The notes under the pieces: model-generated | Database searches by the model: none | What the model was told of the DNA's origin: nothing | Seen by the model: the letters and a program-made list of their open reading frames with translations, nothing else | Position numbers and translations under genes: made by a program | Shown here: positions 54,342 through 63,787 of the stretch, in pieces | How the letters are laid out: each line of letters starts with the position of its first letter | Numbering within the stretch: position 1 is the first letter of the stretch | Assembly: GCF_024756235.1 (NCBI RefSeq) | Contig: NZ_JANUGY010000006.1 | Location: 1-64,000, forward strand | From: Massilia kyonggiensis | GTDB lineage: Bacteria; Pseudomonadota; Gammaproteobacteria; Burkholderiales; Burkholderiaceae_D | Direction: 5' to 3' | DNA length: 64,000 bases

Positions 54342-54468
54342 GCTTTAGCGAGATTTATATTCCGCTTCGCAAGTTGTCATTAACTCCGCGGATGCTACAA
54401 GTGGTATTTTACGCTGCTCCAAAAATTCTGGCACAGCAACTCGTCGGTTCTCTACCCTAAATCAATCA

Positions 54469-55320
54469 ATGCTTGTCCTTTTGTTTCGGATTCTGTCGTT
54501 TTTGCCGCTACGCGCGCTGCACGCGCTGGGCGCCGCGCTCGGCTGGATTGTCTATCTCTTATCGCCGTCGCACCGGCGGCGCCTGCGCGCGAACCTCGAA
54601 CAGGCCGGCTACGGCAGCCACTTGCGCGCCGCGATCGCCGAGTCCGGTAAGGCCATCGCCGAGCTGCCGTTCGTCTGGTGCGCGCCGCAGGAGCGCGTCA
54701 CTCGCCACGTCACCATGGAAAACTGGGAACTGGTGCAGCGCCAGCTCGACGCCGGGCGCGGCATCGTCTTCCTCACGCCGCACCTGGGCTGCTTCGAACT
54801 GACGGCACAGCAGGTCTCGCTGCGCGTCGAACTGACGGTCATGTACCGCCCGCCGCGCCAGAGCGCCCTGAAACCGCTCGTCGAAGGCGCCCGCGAGCGC
54901 CAGCACATGCACCTGGCACCCGCCAACCTGGCCGGCGTGCGCATGCTCGTCAAGGCGCTGCGCGGCGGCCAGCCCGTCGGGGTGCTGCCGGACCAGGTCC
55001 CGCAGGAGGGCGAAGGCGTGTGGGCGCCGTTCTTCGGCCGCGACGCCTATACGATGACCCTGCCCGCCAAGCTGGCCCAGCTGGGCAAGGCCGACATCCT
55101 GACCGTGTACGCGGAACGCCTCCCGCGCGGCCGCGGCTTCGCCATCCGCTTCGTCCCGTTCGAAGGGTCGCTGGACGGCGATGCGGCCCAGCAGGCCGCC
55201 GCCATCAACCGCCAGATGGAGAAGCTCATCGCCTTCTGCCCCGCCCAGTATTTCTGGAGTTATAACCGCTACAAGAAGCCGCAAGGCGTCGAAGCACCGC
55301 ACCCCGAGACCGTCGCATGA
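54469..55320 (+). CDS. Lipid A biosynthesis acyltransferase (LpxL/HtrB family), first copy
   Basis: Protein of 283 residues with one N-terminal membrane helix (1-31) and the catalytic motif HX4E (H105 to E110, PHLGCFE), plus [20 protein letters not shown]. It adds a secondary acyl chain to lipid A at the inner membrane. The stop overlaps the start of a second acyltransferase gene (ATGA). Divergent from metK. Confidence 0.9.
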   Translation: MLVLLFRILSFLPLRALHALGAALGWIVYLLSPSHRRRLRANLEQAGYGSHLRAAIAESGKAIAELPFVWCAPQERVTRHVTMENWELVQRQLDAGRGIVFLTPHLGCFELTAQQVSLRVELTVMYRPPRQSALKPLVEGARERQHMHLAPANLAGVRMLVKALRGGQPVGVLPDQVPQEGEGVWAPFFGRDAYTMTLPAKLAQLGKADILTVYAERLPRGRGFAIRFVPFEGSLDGDAAQQAAAINRQMEKLIAFCPAQYFWSYNRYKKPQGVEAPHPETVA

Positions 55321-56180
55321 GGTTCCTGATTTTCCTGTTGTGGCTGCTGCACTTCCTGCCGCTGCCTGTCCTTGGCCGCATCGGCAATGCCGTCGGCTGG
55401 CTGATGTATTACGCGATCCCAAAGCGCCGCAAGATCGCCCTCGTCAACCTGCGCCTGTGCATGCCCGACCTGAGCGAAGCGGAGCGTGTCGATATCGCCA
55501 AGCGCCATTTCATGGCTTATTCGCGCAGCATCCTGGAGCGCTCGCTGATCTGGTGGGCGCCGTTCGAACGCATCCACGGCCTGATCGAGATCGAGCCGCA
55601 CGTGCCGAAGGAGCAGATGGAAAGCGGCCCGACCATCCTGTTCTGCCCGCACTTCGTCTGCCTGGACGTGGCCGGCGTGGCGTCCCGCGTGGTGCCGCTG
55701 TCGACCATGTATTCGCCGCAAAAGAACAAAGCGTTCGACGATTTGTTGCGTTATGGCCGCGAACGTTACGGCCCCGTACGCCTGTTCACGCGCAGCGACG
55801 GCATCAAGCCGATCATCCGCGCGCTGCGCGAGGGCCTGCCTTACTTCATGCTGCCGGACATGGATTTCGGCGAGAAGGATGCCACCTTCGTTCCATTCTT
55901 CAATGTCCCTGCGGCGACCTTGACCGCGCTCGGCCGGCTGGCGGGTGCGACGGGCGCGAAGGTGATCCCGGTCGTGGCCACCTTCTTGCCCAATTACAAA
56001 GGTTATCGGGTAGAGTTCTATCCTGCATGGGAGGATTACCCGGGCGACGACATCATCGCCGCCACGCGCCGCATGAACGCCTTCATCGAGGACCGCGTGC
56101 GCGAACATCCGGCCGAGTACTTCTGGACCCACAAGCGCTTCAAGACCCGGCCGCCCGGCGAGCCCTCGTTCTACGATTAA
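55317..56180 (+). CDS. Lipid A biosynthesis acyltransferase (LpxL/LpxM family), second copy
   Basis: Protein of 287 residues with an N-terminal membrane helix and the HX4D motif (H112 to D117, PHFVCLD), plus [17 protein letters not shown]. The two copies are only distantly similar and probably act in order on lipid A, as LpxL and LpxM do. Coupled by overlap to the previous gene; the TAA stop shares a base with an ATG in frame with dapF. Confidence 0.9.
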   Translation: MRFLIFLLWLLHFLPLPVLGRIGNAVGWLMYYAIPKRRKIALVNLRLCMPDLSEAERVDIAKRHFMAYSRSILERSLIWWAPFERIHGLIEIEPHVPKEQMESGPTILFCPHFVCLDVAGVASRVVPLSTMYSPQKNKAFDDLLRYGRERYGPVRLFTRSDGIKPIIRALREGLPYFMLPDMDFGEKDATFVPFFNVPAATLTALGRLAGATGAKVIPVVATFLPNYKGYRVEFYPAWEDYPGDDIIAATRRMNAFIEDRVREHPAEYFWTHKRFKTRPPGEPSFYD

Positions 56181-56191
56181 TGACAGATACC

Positions 56192-57055
56192 ATGAAACTC
56201 AAGTTCACCAAGATGCACGGCGCCGGCAACGATTTCGTCGTGATCGACGCGATCAACCAGGACATCGATCTCGGCCCGGAGCAATGGCGCCGCCTGGCCG
56301 ACCGCCGCTTCGGCGTCGGTGCCGACCAGATCCTGGTCGTCGAGCGCCCGGTCACGGAAGGCAGCGACTTCCGCTACCGCATCTATAACAACGACGGCGG
56401 CGAAGTCGAGCAATGCGGCAACGGCTCGCGCGCGTTCGTCCGGTTCGTCAGCGACAAGGGCCTGACCGACAAGCGCAGCATCCGCGTCGAAACGATGAGC
56501 GGCATCATCACCCCGCGCCTGGAAGATGACGGCAGCATCACGGTGGACATGGGTGCCCCGATCCTGGAGCCGAGCCAGGTCCCGTTCGAGGCGGCCGGCC
56601 TGGAAGGCGTCGCCGAAGGCCGCGACACGGTGTGGCCGATCACCGTCTCGAACAAGGGCCAGGAACAGACCGTGCTCGTGTCGACGGTGTCGATGGGCAA
56701 CCCGCACGCGGTGCAGGTCGTGGCCGACGTCGACGCGGCCCCCGTCCTCGAGACGGGCCCGCAGATCGAGCACCACCCGCGCTTCCCGCGCCGCGTGAAC
56801 GCCGGCTTCCTGCAGATCGTGGACCGCAACCACGTCAAGCTGCGCGTCTACGAACGCGGCGCCGGCGAGACGCTGGCCTGCGGCACCGGCGCCTGCGCCG
56901 CCGTCGTAGCCGGCATCCGGCGCGGCCTGCTGGACTCGCCCGTGCAGGTCCAGGCCCGCGGCGGCAAGCTGACCATCCACTGGGCCGGCGAAGGCCAGCC
57001 GGTTTATATGAGCGGTCCGGCCGAGACCGTGTTCGAAGGCGAAATCGAGATCTGA
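56192..57055 (+). CDS. dapF: Diaminopimelate epimerase
   Basis: Protein of 287 residues with both catalytic cysteines: C75 in EQCGNGSR and C230 in LACGTGACA. It converts LL- to meso-diaminopimelate for lysine and peptidoglycan. ATG 56192 gives the usual [14 protein letters not shown] start; ATG 56180, overlapping the stop of the previous gene, is possible and would couple translation. Confidence 0.95.
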   Translation: MKLKFTKMHGAGNDFVVIDAINQDIDLGPEQWRRLADRRFGVGADQILVVERPVTEGSDFRYRIYNNDGGEVEQCGNGSRAFVRFVSDKGLTDKRSIRVETMSGIITPRLEDDGSITVDMGAPILEPSQVPFEAAGLEGVAEGRDTVWPITVSNKGQEQTVLVSTVSMGNPHAVQVVADVDAAPVLETGPQIEHHPRFPRRVNAGFLQIVDRNHVKLRVYERGAGETLACGTGACAAVVAGIRRGLLDSPVQVQARGGKLTIHWAGEGQPVYMSGPAETVFEGEIEI

Positions 57056-57062
57056 ATCCGAG

Positions 57063-58634
57063 TCAGGCGGCCAGCGAGTAATCACCGTCCGGTTCCTCCG
57101 TCCCGGACTCCGCGGTCGCCATCTCCGGCAACAGGCTGCGCAGCCGGTACAGGCGCTGCCGATAATTTCCTTCCGGGCCGCCCGGACCGCAATCGACGTT
57201 GTCGAAGACGAGCGCCACGCGGTCGAGCAACTGGCGTTCCTGCACCGTTTCCACCGAGATCAGCCGGCGCCGGCTGCGTCCGTAGCTGGCGCGAATGTCG
57301 ATCACGAGGCAATGGCCGCGGTCGGCGCTGCGCACATCCAGCAGCAGCGCTTCGGCCCGGCTCAGGCCGAAGGCCACCGCCAGTTCCAGGCGCGCGGCCA
57401 GCAGCGGATGGGCCGCCAGGTCGCGCCCGGCGAGCCCGCCAAGGTCCTTCCAGGCGCCGGGCTGGCGGGGCGCCAGCTTGCGCAGCGCGGCCGCGGCCTT
57501 GGGACACGCCTGCGCCGCCGCCTTCTGCAGCCAGAACAATGCACGCACGTCGTTGTTCTCGTTCTCGCGCCGTGCGCGCCATGCCGCGTTCCCGCATTCG
57601 AGCTGGGCATCGCGATAACCCATCTCCGCCGCGCGCTCCAGGTACTTCTGCGCTTCCACGACATTGCGCTGGGAGAATTCCGGCTTGATATATATGCGCG
57701 ACAAGGCGTACCACGCTTCGGCCAGGCCCTGCTCGCCGGCCTGCGTCAGCCAGCGCACGGCCTTCTTGAAGTTGGCCGCGCCATGGCTGCCGGGAATCCG
57801 CTTGCCGTCCACCCGCATGCGCGCGCACCACAGGCCGAGCGCGAACTGCGCATGACGGTCCTGTTCGGCCGCTGCGATTTCCCAGAACCGCAGCAATTCA
57901 TCCTGGCCGACGTCGTGCGGCGCCTCGTTCGCGGCGACGAGCCGGGCGCAGCGCGACAGCAGCAGCACCTCGTCCGGCGCCAGGCGGGCGGCCGTGTTGT
58001 CCTGGGCGGCATCGGAACCGGCCAGCGCGCGCGCCAGCGGGAGTGCCCGCTCCAGCCAGGCGGACCAGCGGCCCGCGCTCCAGTCCTGTTCCAGCAGGGC
58101 GAACTGCGCAGCCCCGACGCCGCTGTCGGCCGCCTGGCGCAGCCAGCGCTGGCCCGCGGGGCTGGCCACGGGCGCACGGGCGACCGGCTCGTCCGTCTCG
58201 GGCGGCGCGGCGCCGTGCTCGCGCGCAAGCAGCCACTGCGCTTCCGGGAACCCGGCACGGGCCGCGTCTTCCAGCGCGCGCAAGGCCTTGGCGCGCTGGG
58301 CCGGCGTGCACTGGCCGTCGTTCAATGCGCCCAGTACCAGTTGTGCATAGACGAGCCCGGCCCGCACGAGGCCGCCGTCGTACGCCAGCTCGTACCAGCC
58401 GGTGACCGGTTGCGGACTGTCACGCGCGAGATCGACCGGAATATGGTTCCCGATCAATTGCCATGCTTCGTCGCAACCTTGCTGTGCGGCGCGGTCGAGC
58501 CAGTGGAGGGCCGTGGGCAGGCTTTTCGGCAGCCCGGCGCTGCCGAACAGGTAGAGCCGGCCCAGGGCCAGTTGCGATTCGACGCGCCCGGCACGCGCGC
58601 CGCGGATGACCGCAAGTTCTTCACGATTTGCCAT
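57063..58634 (-). CDS. Sel1-like repeat protein
   Basis: Protein of 523 residues rich in Sel1-type helical repeats (for example ALHWLDRAAQQGCDEAWQLIG, AVRWLTQAGEQGLAEAWYALS, AQKYLERAAEMGYRDAQLECG). No signal peptide or enzyme motif. The last 130 residues form a separate region I do not recognise. Sel1 proteins are protein-binding scaffolds. It lies convergent to dapF with a 7-base gap. ATG 58634 is chosen because the repeats begin right after it. Confidence 0.82.
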   Translation of the reverse strand: MANREELAVIRGARAGRVESQLALGRLYLFGSAGLPKSLPTALHWLDRAAQQGCDEAWQLIGNHIPVDLARDSPQPVTGWYELAYDGGLVRAGLVYAQLVLGALNDGQCTPAQRAKALRALEDAARAGFPEAQWLLAREHGAAPPETDEPVARAPVASPAGQRWLRQAADSGVGAAQFALLEQDWSAGRWSAWLERALPLARALAGSDAAQDNTAARLAPDEVLLLSRCARLVAANEAPHDVGQDELLRFWEIAAAEQDRHAQFALGLWCARMRVDGKRIPGSHGAANFKKAVRWLTQAGEQGLAEAWYALSRIYIKPEFSQRNVVEAQKYLERAAEMGYRDAQLECGNAAWRARRENENNDVRALFWLQKAAAQACPKAAAALRKLAPRQPGAWKDLGGLAGRDLAAHPLLAARLELAVAFGLSRAEALLLDVRSADRGHCLVIDIRASYGRSRRRLISVETVQERQLLDRVALVFDNVDCGPGGPEGNYRQRLYRLRSLLPEMATAESGTEEPDGDYSLAA

Positions 58635-58992
58635 CGTTCTTTTCTTGATGTTAGAGACGTCTAAGAAATGTACGCAGATCCATGTCGCAAGCACAATGCA
58701 CGAAGATACGCGCAGATCGCCTGCGTTGCGCTACTGATGAGCTCATGTGGCGCGCACTGCGGTAACAATGACGTCGGATGGGCCAGAGTCTAAAGCCGCG
58801 GCGATGCGATTCGGCTACGATTCCAAAGGCCTTTGAGCCCGCACAAACCCTGCCGTGGTACGGGGAGAGAATGATGATGTTTGGAAACTTAAACGAGCCT
58901 TAAGGTGCGCCCGGTTTCCCGGCGCGGCCGTTTCGAAAATACAACAGCACGATTGGATTTATTGGCTTTCGACCAAGTGCAACAGTCATAAT

Positions 58993-59022
58993 TGACAAAT
59001 CAGACAATCTTGACGCATTAAG
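58993..59022 (+). promoter_or_regulatory. Candidate porin promoter
   Basis: TTGACA (58993-58998) and, after 18 bases, CATTAA (59017-59022), in an AT-rich stretch of the 482-base gap before the porin gene. A second TTGAC(G) at 59011 overlaps it. The rest of 58635-59116 shows only a short palindrome TTAGAGACGTCTAA at 58651, with no gene. Confidence 0.4.
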
Positions 59023-59116
59023 CATTTAAGGTTCACACATCCGAGTGTTCAGCAACTAATAAAAATCTCAATGCTCTCTGGATTCCTTCGATTCACTTTT
59101 TAGGATAAAAATTAAG

Positions 59117-60190
59117 ATGAAAAAAACCCTCGTGGCAGCCGCTCTGCTGGGCGCATTCGCCGGTGTGGCACAAGCTCAAACCGCCGTTCAAATCTACGGT
59201 AACGTCGACGTCGGCATGGTCAAGCGTACCGACAACACCCTGGCCATCGGCAAGCGCGCCGCCAACACCCTGGGCTTCAAGGGCACCGAAGACCTGGGCA
59301 ACGGCCTGAAAGCACTGTTCCAGATCGAAATGCGTTACGAGCCGGACACCGGCACCACCGAGAACAACGGCCGTCCGCTGTTCCAGGGCCAGAGCCGCGT
59401 CGGCCTGCAGGGCGACTTCGGTATGATCCGTCTGGGCCGTGGCCTGACCCCGTTCCAGGAAATCGTCGGTTCGTTCGAACCGTGGCACGGCCTGCCGTCG
59501 CCGGCCGGTTTCTACACCGACATCTCGGTCGCCGGCTTCAACTCGGCTCCGCTGGACGTCGGCGGCAGCGGCCCGAACAACAACCGTATCTCGAACGCGA
59601 TCTTCTATAACTCGCCGGTCGCCAATGGCTTCCAGGTGAACGCTTCGTGGGCCTCGAAAGAAGCCACCGGCGGCGGCGTGACCGGCGTCGGCGCTGGCGC
59701 CACCACCTACGCTGCGGGCGCACAGGCTTCGGCCAACCCGTTCTCGATCGCTGGTACCTACAACAACGGTCCGGCCGCCGCGATGCTGGCTTACGAGCGC
59801 AACGCCGTCGAATCGAAGGTCTGGTCGGTCGCAGGTTCGTTCTCGGTGACCCCGGAACTGAAACTGATGGGTACCTACTCGCACCAGAACATGGAGCACA
59901 CCAACACCCAGCGTCCGACCATCAAGGGTGCTGAAATCGGTGCAACCTACGCTGTCGGCCCGGGCAAGCTGCTGGCTGGCTTCGGTCTGAAGAAGCAGGA
60001 AGAAAACGTCCGCCTGCACGACCTGATCACCCGTCAGTACTCGCTGGGCTACGAGTACAGCCTGTCGAAGCGTACGTACCTGTACGTCGACGCATCGCGC
60101 AAGACCAACGTCTTCAACCAGGCGACCGGCGCAGCTTCGGCTACCCCGACCGTCAACCACTACGACGTCGGCCTGAACCACTCGTTCTAA
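59117..60190 (+). CDS. Major outer-membrane porin (Burkholderiales type)
   Basis: Protein of 357 residues with a signal peptide (1-20, AQA), 16-strand general porin features (VQIYGNVDVGM first strand; NTLGFKGTEDLGNGLKALFQIE) and the terminal Phe required for insertion. Codons are strongly biased to a few preferred ones, unlike its neighbours, indicating very high expression. A 480-base upstream region and strong hairpins downstream frame it as a single-gene unit. Confidence 0.93.
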   Translation: MKKTLVAAALLGAFAGVAQAQTAVQIYGNVDVGMVKRTDNTLAIGKRAANTLGFKGTEDLGNGLKALFQIEMRYEPDTGTTENNGRPLFQGQSRVGLQGDFGMIRLGRGLTPFQEIVGSFEPWHGLPSPAGFYTDISVAGFNSAPLDVGGSGPNNNRISNAIFYNSPVANGFQVNASWASKEATGGGVTGVGAGATTYAAGAQASANPFSIAGTYNNGPAAAMLAYERNAVESKVWSVAGSFSVTPELKLMGTYSHQNMEHTNTQRPTIKGAEIGATYAVGPGKLLAGFGLKKQEENVRLHDLITRQYSLGYEYSLSKRTYLYVDASRKTNVFNQATGAASATPTVNHYDVGLNHSF

Positions 60191-60198
60191 GCTGAGCC

Positions 60199-60214
60199 AC
60201 GGGGGCAACCCCGT
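60199..60214 (+). repeat. Small hairpin after the porin stop
   Basis: ACGGGG-GCAA-CCCCGT, nine bases after the stop codon, upstream of the larger terminator hairpin; probably protects the mRNA 3' end. Confidence 0.4.
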
Positions 60215-60228
60215 CGCACCGCTCAAGC

Positions 60229-60267
60229 AAGGGCGGACCTGGGCAACCGGGTCCGCCCTTGGCGTTT
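60229..60267 (+). terminator. Terminator hairpin of the porin gene
   Basis: Perfect 11-bp stem AAGGGCGGACC (60229-60239) with GGTCCGCCCTT (60250-60260), followed by a short T-containing tail. The porin transcript most likely ends here. Confidence 0.65.
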
Positions 60268-60349
60268 GTGGCACAGTGCAGACAGGAAATCTGCGCCGAC
60301 CCATTGCTGTCGGTTAAAATGAATGGTCTACCCATCTCGCAAGCCGCAC

Positions 60350-61015
60350 ATGACCGCCGCAACACTGGATTCCGCCGCCATCGCCCAATACCTGCTCGAC
60401 CATCCGCAGTTCTTCGTGGAGCACGCCGCCCTGCTGGGCGAAGTGAAACTGTCGAGCCCGCTTACGGGCCGTGCGGTCTCGCTGCAGGAACGCCAGATGG
60501 AAGTCATGCGCGACAAGTACCGCACCCTGGAACTGCGCATGTCCGAACTGGTGCGCCACGCCGAGGAAAACGCGGCCATCGCCAACCGTTTCCACGGCTG
60601 GACCCAGCAATTGCTGCGCACCCGCGTGCCGGGCGAGATCCCGGCCGCCGTCGCCGAGGGCCTCGTCAAGCATTTCATCGTGCCGCAAGCGACCTTGCGC
60701 CTGTGGAAGCTGACGCCCGAGCATGCGGACACGTGGTACACGAACGGCGTCTCCGAAGACGTGCGCCTGTTCGCCAGCAGTCTGCGCGCACCGTACTGCG
60801 GCCCGAACAAGGAATTCGAAGCGGTCGGCTGGCTGGACGGCGCGGACACCGTGCGCTCGACCGTCCTGCTGCCGCTGCGCGCGAACGGCACCGCCTTCGG
60901 CCTGCTCGTGCTCGGCTCGCCCGATCCGGAACGCTTCAGCGCCGCGATGGCGACGGATTTCCTCGTCCACATCGGCGAGACGGCCAGCACCGCTCTCACG
61001 CCCCTGCTCGGCTGA
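60350..61015 (+). CDS. DUF484-family protein
   Basis: Protein of 221 residues of the DUF484 family (LDSAAIAQYLLDHPQFF at the start, then a GAF-like fold with VRSTVLLPLRANGTAFGLLVLGS). Function unknown. In many proteobacteria it sits between dapF and xerC; here it directly precedes xerC (next ATG 2 bases after its stop) but is separated from dapF. ATG 60350 fits the family start. Confidence 0.87.
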   Translation: MTAATLDSAAIAQYLLDHPQFFVEHAALLGEVKLSSPLTGRAVSLQERQMEVMRDKYRTLELRMSELVRHAEENAAIANRFHGWTQQLLRTRVPGEIPAAVAEGLVKHFIVPQATLRLWKLTPEHADTWYTNGVSEDVRLFASSLRAPYCGPNKEFEAVGWLDGADTVRSTVLLPLRANGTAFGLLVLGSPDPERFSAAMATDFLVHIGETASTALTPLLG

Positions 61016-61016
61016 C

Positions 61017-61937
61017 ATGGACACGCCGGCCGCCGACGACTGGACCGGCCGCTACCTGGCGGAGCTGAAAACGCAGCGCCAGCTGTCCGACCACACGATC
61101 GCCGCCTACCGCCGCGACCTCGCCGAACTGGCCCGGCTCACCGGCCAGGCCGACTGGGCAACGCTCACCCATTTCGACATCCGCCGCGTCGCGGCGAAGC
61201 TGCACGCCGAGGGCCAGAGCGCCGCCTCCATCGCGCGCAAGCTGTCCGGGTGGCGCGGCTTCTTCGACTGGCTGTCGCGCCAGCGCCCGCTGGCCGCCAA
61301 CCCGGCCGACGGCGTGCGCGCGCCGCGCCGCCCCAAGCGGCTGCCCAAGGCGCTGGCCGTCGACGATGCGGTGCAGCTGATGGAAAAGACGACGTCCGGC
61401 CACCCGGAACCGGCCGAGCTGTGCGACCGTGCCATGTTCGAACTGCTGTACTCGAGCGGCCTGCGGGTGTCCGAGCTGGCCGGGCTCGACGTTCACCACG
61501 TCCCGGCATCGCTCGGTTGGCTGGACCTCGAAGCCCAGGAAGTCATCGTGACCGGCAAGGGCAACAAGATGCGCCGGGTGCCCGTCGGCGGACCGGCGCG
61601 CGCGGCGCTGGAAGCGTGGCTGGCCGTGCGTCCGCCGGCGCGCGACGGCAGCGCCGCGTTATTCCTGTCGGCGCGCGACACGCGCATCAGCCCCCGCGTC
61701 GTGCAGTACCGCCTGAAAGCCCATGCCCAAAAGGCCGGCATGCCGGTCCACGTGCACCCGCACGTGCTGCGCCACTCGTTCGCCTCGCATGTGCTGCAAT
61801 CCTCGGGCGACCTGCGTGCCGTGCAGGAACTGCTGGGCCACGCCAGCATCACCTCGACCCAGATCTATACGTCGCTCGACTTCCAGCACCTCGCCGCCGT
61901 CTACGACAAGGCCCATCCGCGCGCCAAGCGCAAGTAG
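61017..61937 (+). CDS. xerC: Tyrosine recombinase XerC
   Basis: Protein of 306 residues with a SAM-like N-terminal domain and the catalytic set R150 (SSGLRVSEL), K181 (TGKGNK), H249, R252 (HVLRHSFA), H275 and nucleophile Y284 (TQIYTSL). With XerD it resolves chromosome dimers at dif. Position after a DUF484 gene is the normal context, which separates it from phage integrases. Confidence 0.94.
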   Translation: MDTPAADDWTGRYLAELKTQRQLSDHTIAAYRRDLAELARLTGQADWATLTHFDIRRVAAKLHAEGQSAASIARKLSGWRGFFDWLSRQRPLAANPADGVRAPRRPKRLPKALAVDDAVQLMEKTTSGHPEPAELCDRAMFELLYSSGLRVSELAGLDVHHVPASLGWLDLEAQEVIVTGKGNKMRRVPVGGPARAALEAWLAVRPPARDGSAALFLSARDTRISPRVVQYRLKAHAQKAGMPVHVHPHVLRHSFASHVLQSSGDLRAVQELLGHASITSTQIYTSLDFQHLAAVYDKAHPRAKRK

Positions 61938-62049
61938 GTATGCCGCCCGCAGGCAGGCACGGCATGCCGGGTGGTGACGATTCGCAAATTCCGGCATAAT
62001 CTTCCGATTCCCTGCGGCCGGAACGGCGCACACCATTGGACAGCGACAT

Positions 62050-63102
62050 ATGGAATTGATCCCAAGCACCATCCTGACCGGCTTCCTCGGCGCCGGCAAA
62101 ACCACGTTGCTCAACCGCATCCTGCAGGAAGAGCACGGCCTGCGCATCGCCGTCATCGAAAACGAGTTTGGCCAGGAAAACATCGACAACGAGATCCTCG
62201 TGCAGGACCCGAGCGAGCAGATCGTCGAAATGAACAATGGCTGCATCTGCTGCACCGTGCGCGGCGACCTGATCGTCGCCCTGACGAACCTGGCGCGCAA
62301 GCGCGAGGCCGGCGAAATCAGCTTCGACCGCGTCGTCATCGAGACCACGGGCCTCGCCAATCCGGGCCCGGTGGCCCAGACGTTCTTCGTCGACGAGGAA
62401 GTCGGCGCGCACTACCTGCTCGACGCCGTCGTCACCGTCGTGGACGCGCGCCACGCCATGGACCAGCTGGACCGCCACGAGGAAGCCCAGCGCCAGGTCG
62501 GTTTCGCCGACAAGATCCTGCTGTCCAAGACCGACCTCGTGGATGCCGCCGCCGTCGAGGAATTGAAGGCGCGCATCCGCCGCATCAACCCGCGTGCGCC
62601 GATCAGCACGTCGGATTTCGGCCGCGCGCCGATCAGCGACGTGCTCGACCTGCGCGGCTTCAACCTGAACGACAAGCTCGAACTGGACCCCGCCTTCCTC
62701 ACGACGGAAGAGGCGCACGACCACGGCCACGATCACCATGATCACGACCACGTGCACACGGAAGCGTGCGACCACAGCCACGATCACCATCATGGCCACC
62801 ACAGCGACGACATCGCCGCGTTCGTGTTCAAGAGCGAGCGCGCGTTCGACCCCGAGCGTCTCGATCAATTCCTCGGCAGCATGGTCCAAGTGTTCGGGCC
62901 GAACATGCTGCGTTACAAGGGTGTGCTGTCGATGGCGGGCGCGGATCGCAAGGTCGTCTTCCAAGGCGTGCATCAAATCATGGGCAGCGACCTCGGTGCA
63001 AAGTGGGCGGATGGCGAATCGCGCGGCAGCAAGATGGTGTTTATTGGTAAAAATTTACCGAAAGATGTCTTTATTCGCGGATTGGAACAGTGTTTGGTAT
63101 AA
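62050..63102 (+). CDS. CobW-family metal-chaperone GTPase
   Basis: Protein of 350 residues of the G3E GTPase COG0523 group: Walker A GFLGAGKTT (11-19), metal-binding CICC (65-68), SKTD (159-162) and a histidine-rich insert (223-251, some 14 His). Such proteins deliver zinc or other metals to client enzymes. A gap of 112 bases separates it from xerC, with a hairpin right after the xerC stop (61937-61968). Next gene is a DksA lacking zinc cysteines. Confidence 0.9.
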   Translation: MELIPSTILTGFLGAGKTTLLNRILQEEHGLRIAVIENEFGQENIDNEILVQDPSEQIVEMNNGCICCTVRGDLIVALTNLARKREAGEISFDRVVIETTGLANPGPVAQTFFVDEEVGAHYLLDAVVTVVDARHAMDQLDRHEEAQRQVGFADKILLSKTDLVDAAAVEELKARIRRINPRAPISTSDFGRAPISDVLDLRGFNLNDKLELDPAFLTTEEAHDHGHDHHDHDHVHTEACDHSHDHHHGHHSDDIAAFVFKSERAFDPERLDQFLGSMVQVFGPNMLRYKGVLSMAGADRKVVFQGVHQIMGSDLGAKWADGESRGSKMVFIGKNLPKDVFIRGLEQCLV

Positions 63103-63218
63103 ACTACCCCGGTTCTATGGTGTCACGGCAGCTGACGCGACGCGCACACCGAAGCAATGGTAACCGCTGAGTTAGCTGATAAAATGGAAACTCTGTCGTA
63201 TCAAAGGTAAGTGAAGTC

Positions 63219-63671
63219 ATGACTAAAACAACGAAACCGAATACCGTTGCGCAGCCCGAAGAACGCCTCCTGACGGAAGAAGAAATTCGGGCCATGAGCG
63301 ACGACGACTACATGAACCCGGCCCAGCTGGCGTTCTTCAAGAACCGCCTGCAGGAGCTCGAAAAGGAACTGCTGAAAAACGCCGGCGAGACGACGGAACA
63401 CCTGCGTGAAACGGTACTCGTTCCCGATCCGGCCGACCGCGCCACCATCGAGGAAGAGCATGCGCTCGAGCTGCGTACCCGCGACCGCGAACGCAAGCTG
63501 CTCAAGAAGGTCCAGCAATCGCTGGCCGCGATCGAGTCCGGCGAATACGGCTGGTGCGAGGAAACCGGCGAACCGATCGGCATCCCCCGCCTGATCGCCC
63601 GTCCGACCGCGACGCTGTCGCTGGAAGCCCAGCAGCGCCGTGAGCTGAAGCAGAAACTGTACGGTGACTGA
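63219..63671 (+). CDS. dksA: RNA polymerase-binding regulator DksA, one-cysteine form
   Basis: Protein of 150 residues with the DksA coiled coil; the tip residues D70, D73 and A75 (VPDPADRA) that act in the polymerase channel are kept. The zinc finger has only C113; the other three cysteine positions are T116, S134 and A137, so it should not hold zinc in the classical way. It works with ppGpp to adjust transcription in starvation. Confidence 0.95.
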   Translation: MTKTTKPNTVAQPEERLLTEEEIRAMSDDDYMNPAQLAFFKNRLQELEKELLKNAGETTEHLRETVLVPDPADRATIEEEHALELRTRDRERKLLKKVQQSLAAIESGEYGWCEETGEPIGIPRLIARPTATLSLEAQQRRELKQKLYGD

Positions 63672-63689
63672 TCGTCGTACGCTCCGATG

Positions 63690-63725
63690 AAAAAGCATGC
63701 GCCCGCCGCATGCTTTTTTGTTTTT
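63690..63725 (+). terminator. Intrinsic terminator of dksA
   Basis: AAAAAGCATGCG, loop CCCGC, CGCATGCTTTTTT followed by more T, a perfect A-to-T-flanked stem that can end transcription in both directions. Confidence 0.85.
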
Positions 63726-63787
63726 AGGGCCGATATTGGCTCTGGGTTCGTGCGCATGAATTATTTCCTATCGGATACACTTGCGGG

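Noticed and set aside
58651..58664. Palindrome TTAGAGACGTCTAA near the Sel1 gene start
   Set aside because: Short, single copy, no partner site or regulator nearby; not enough to call an operator.
61017..61937. Tyrosine recombinase as integrase of a genomic island
   Set aside because: Context after DUF484, length and motifs match housekeeping XerC; no att site or cargo.
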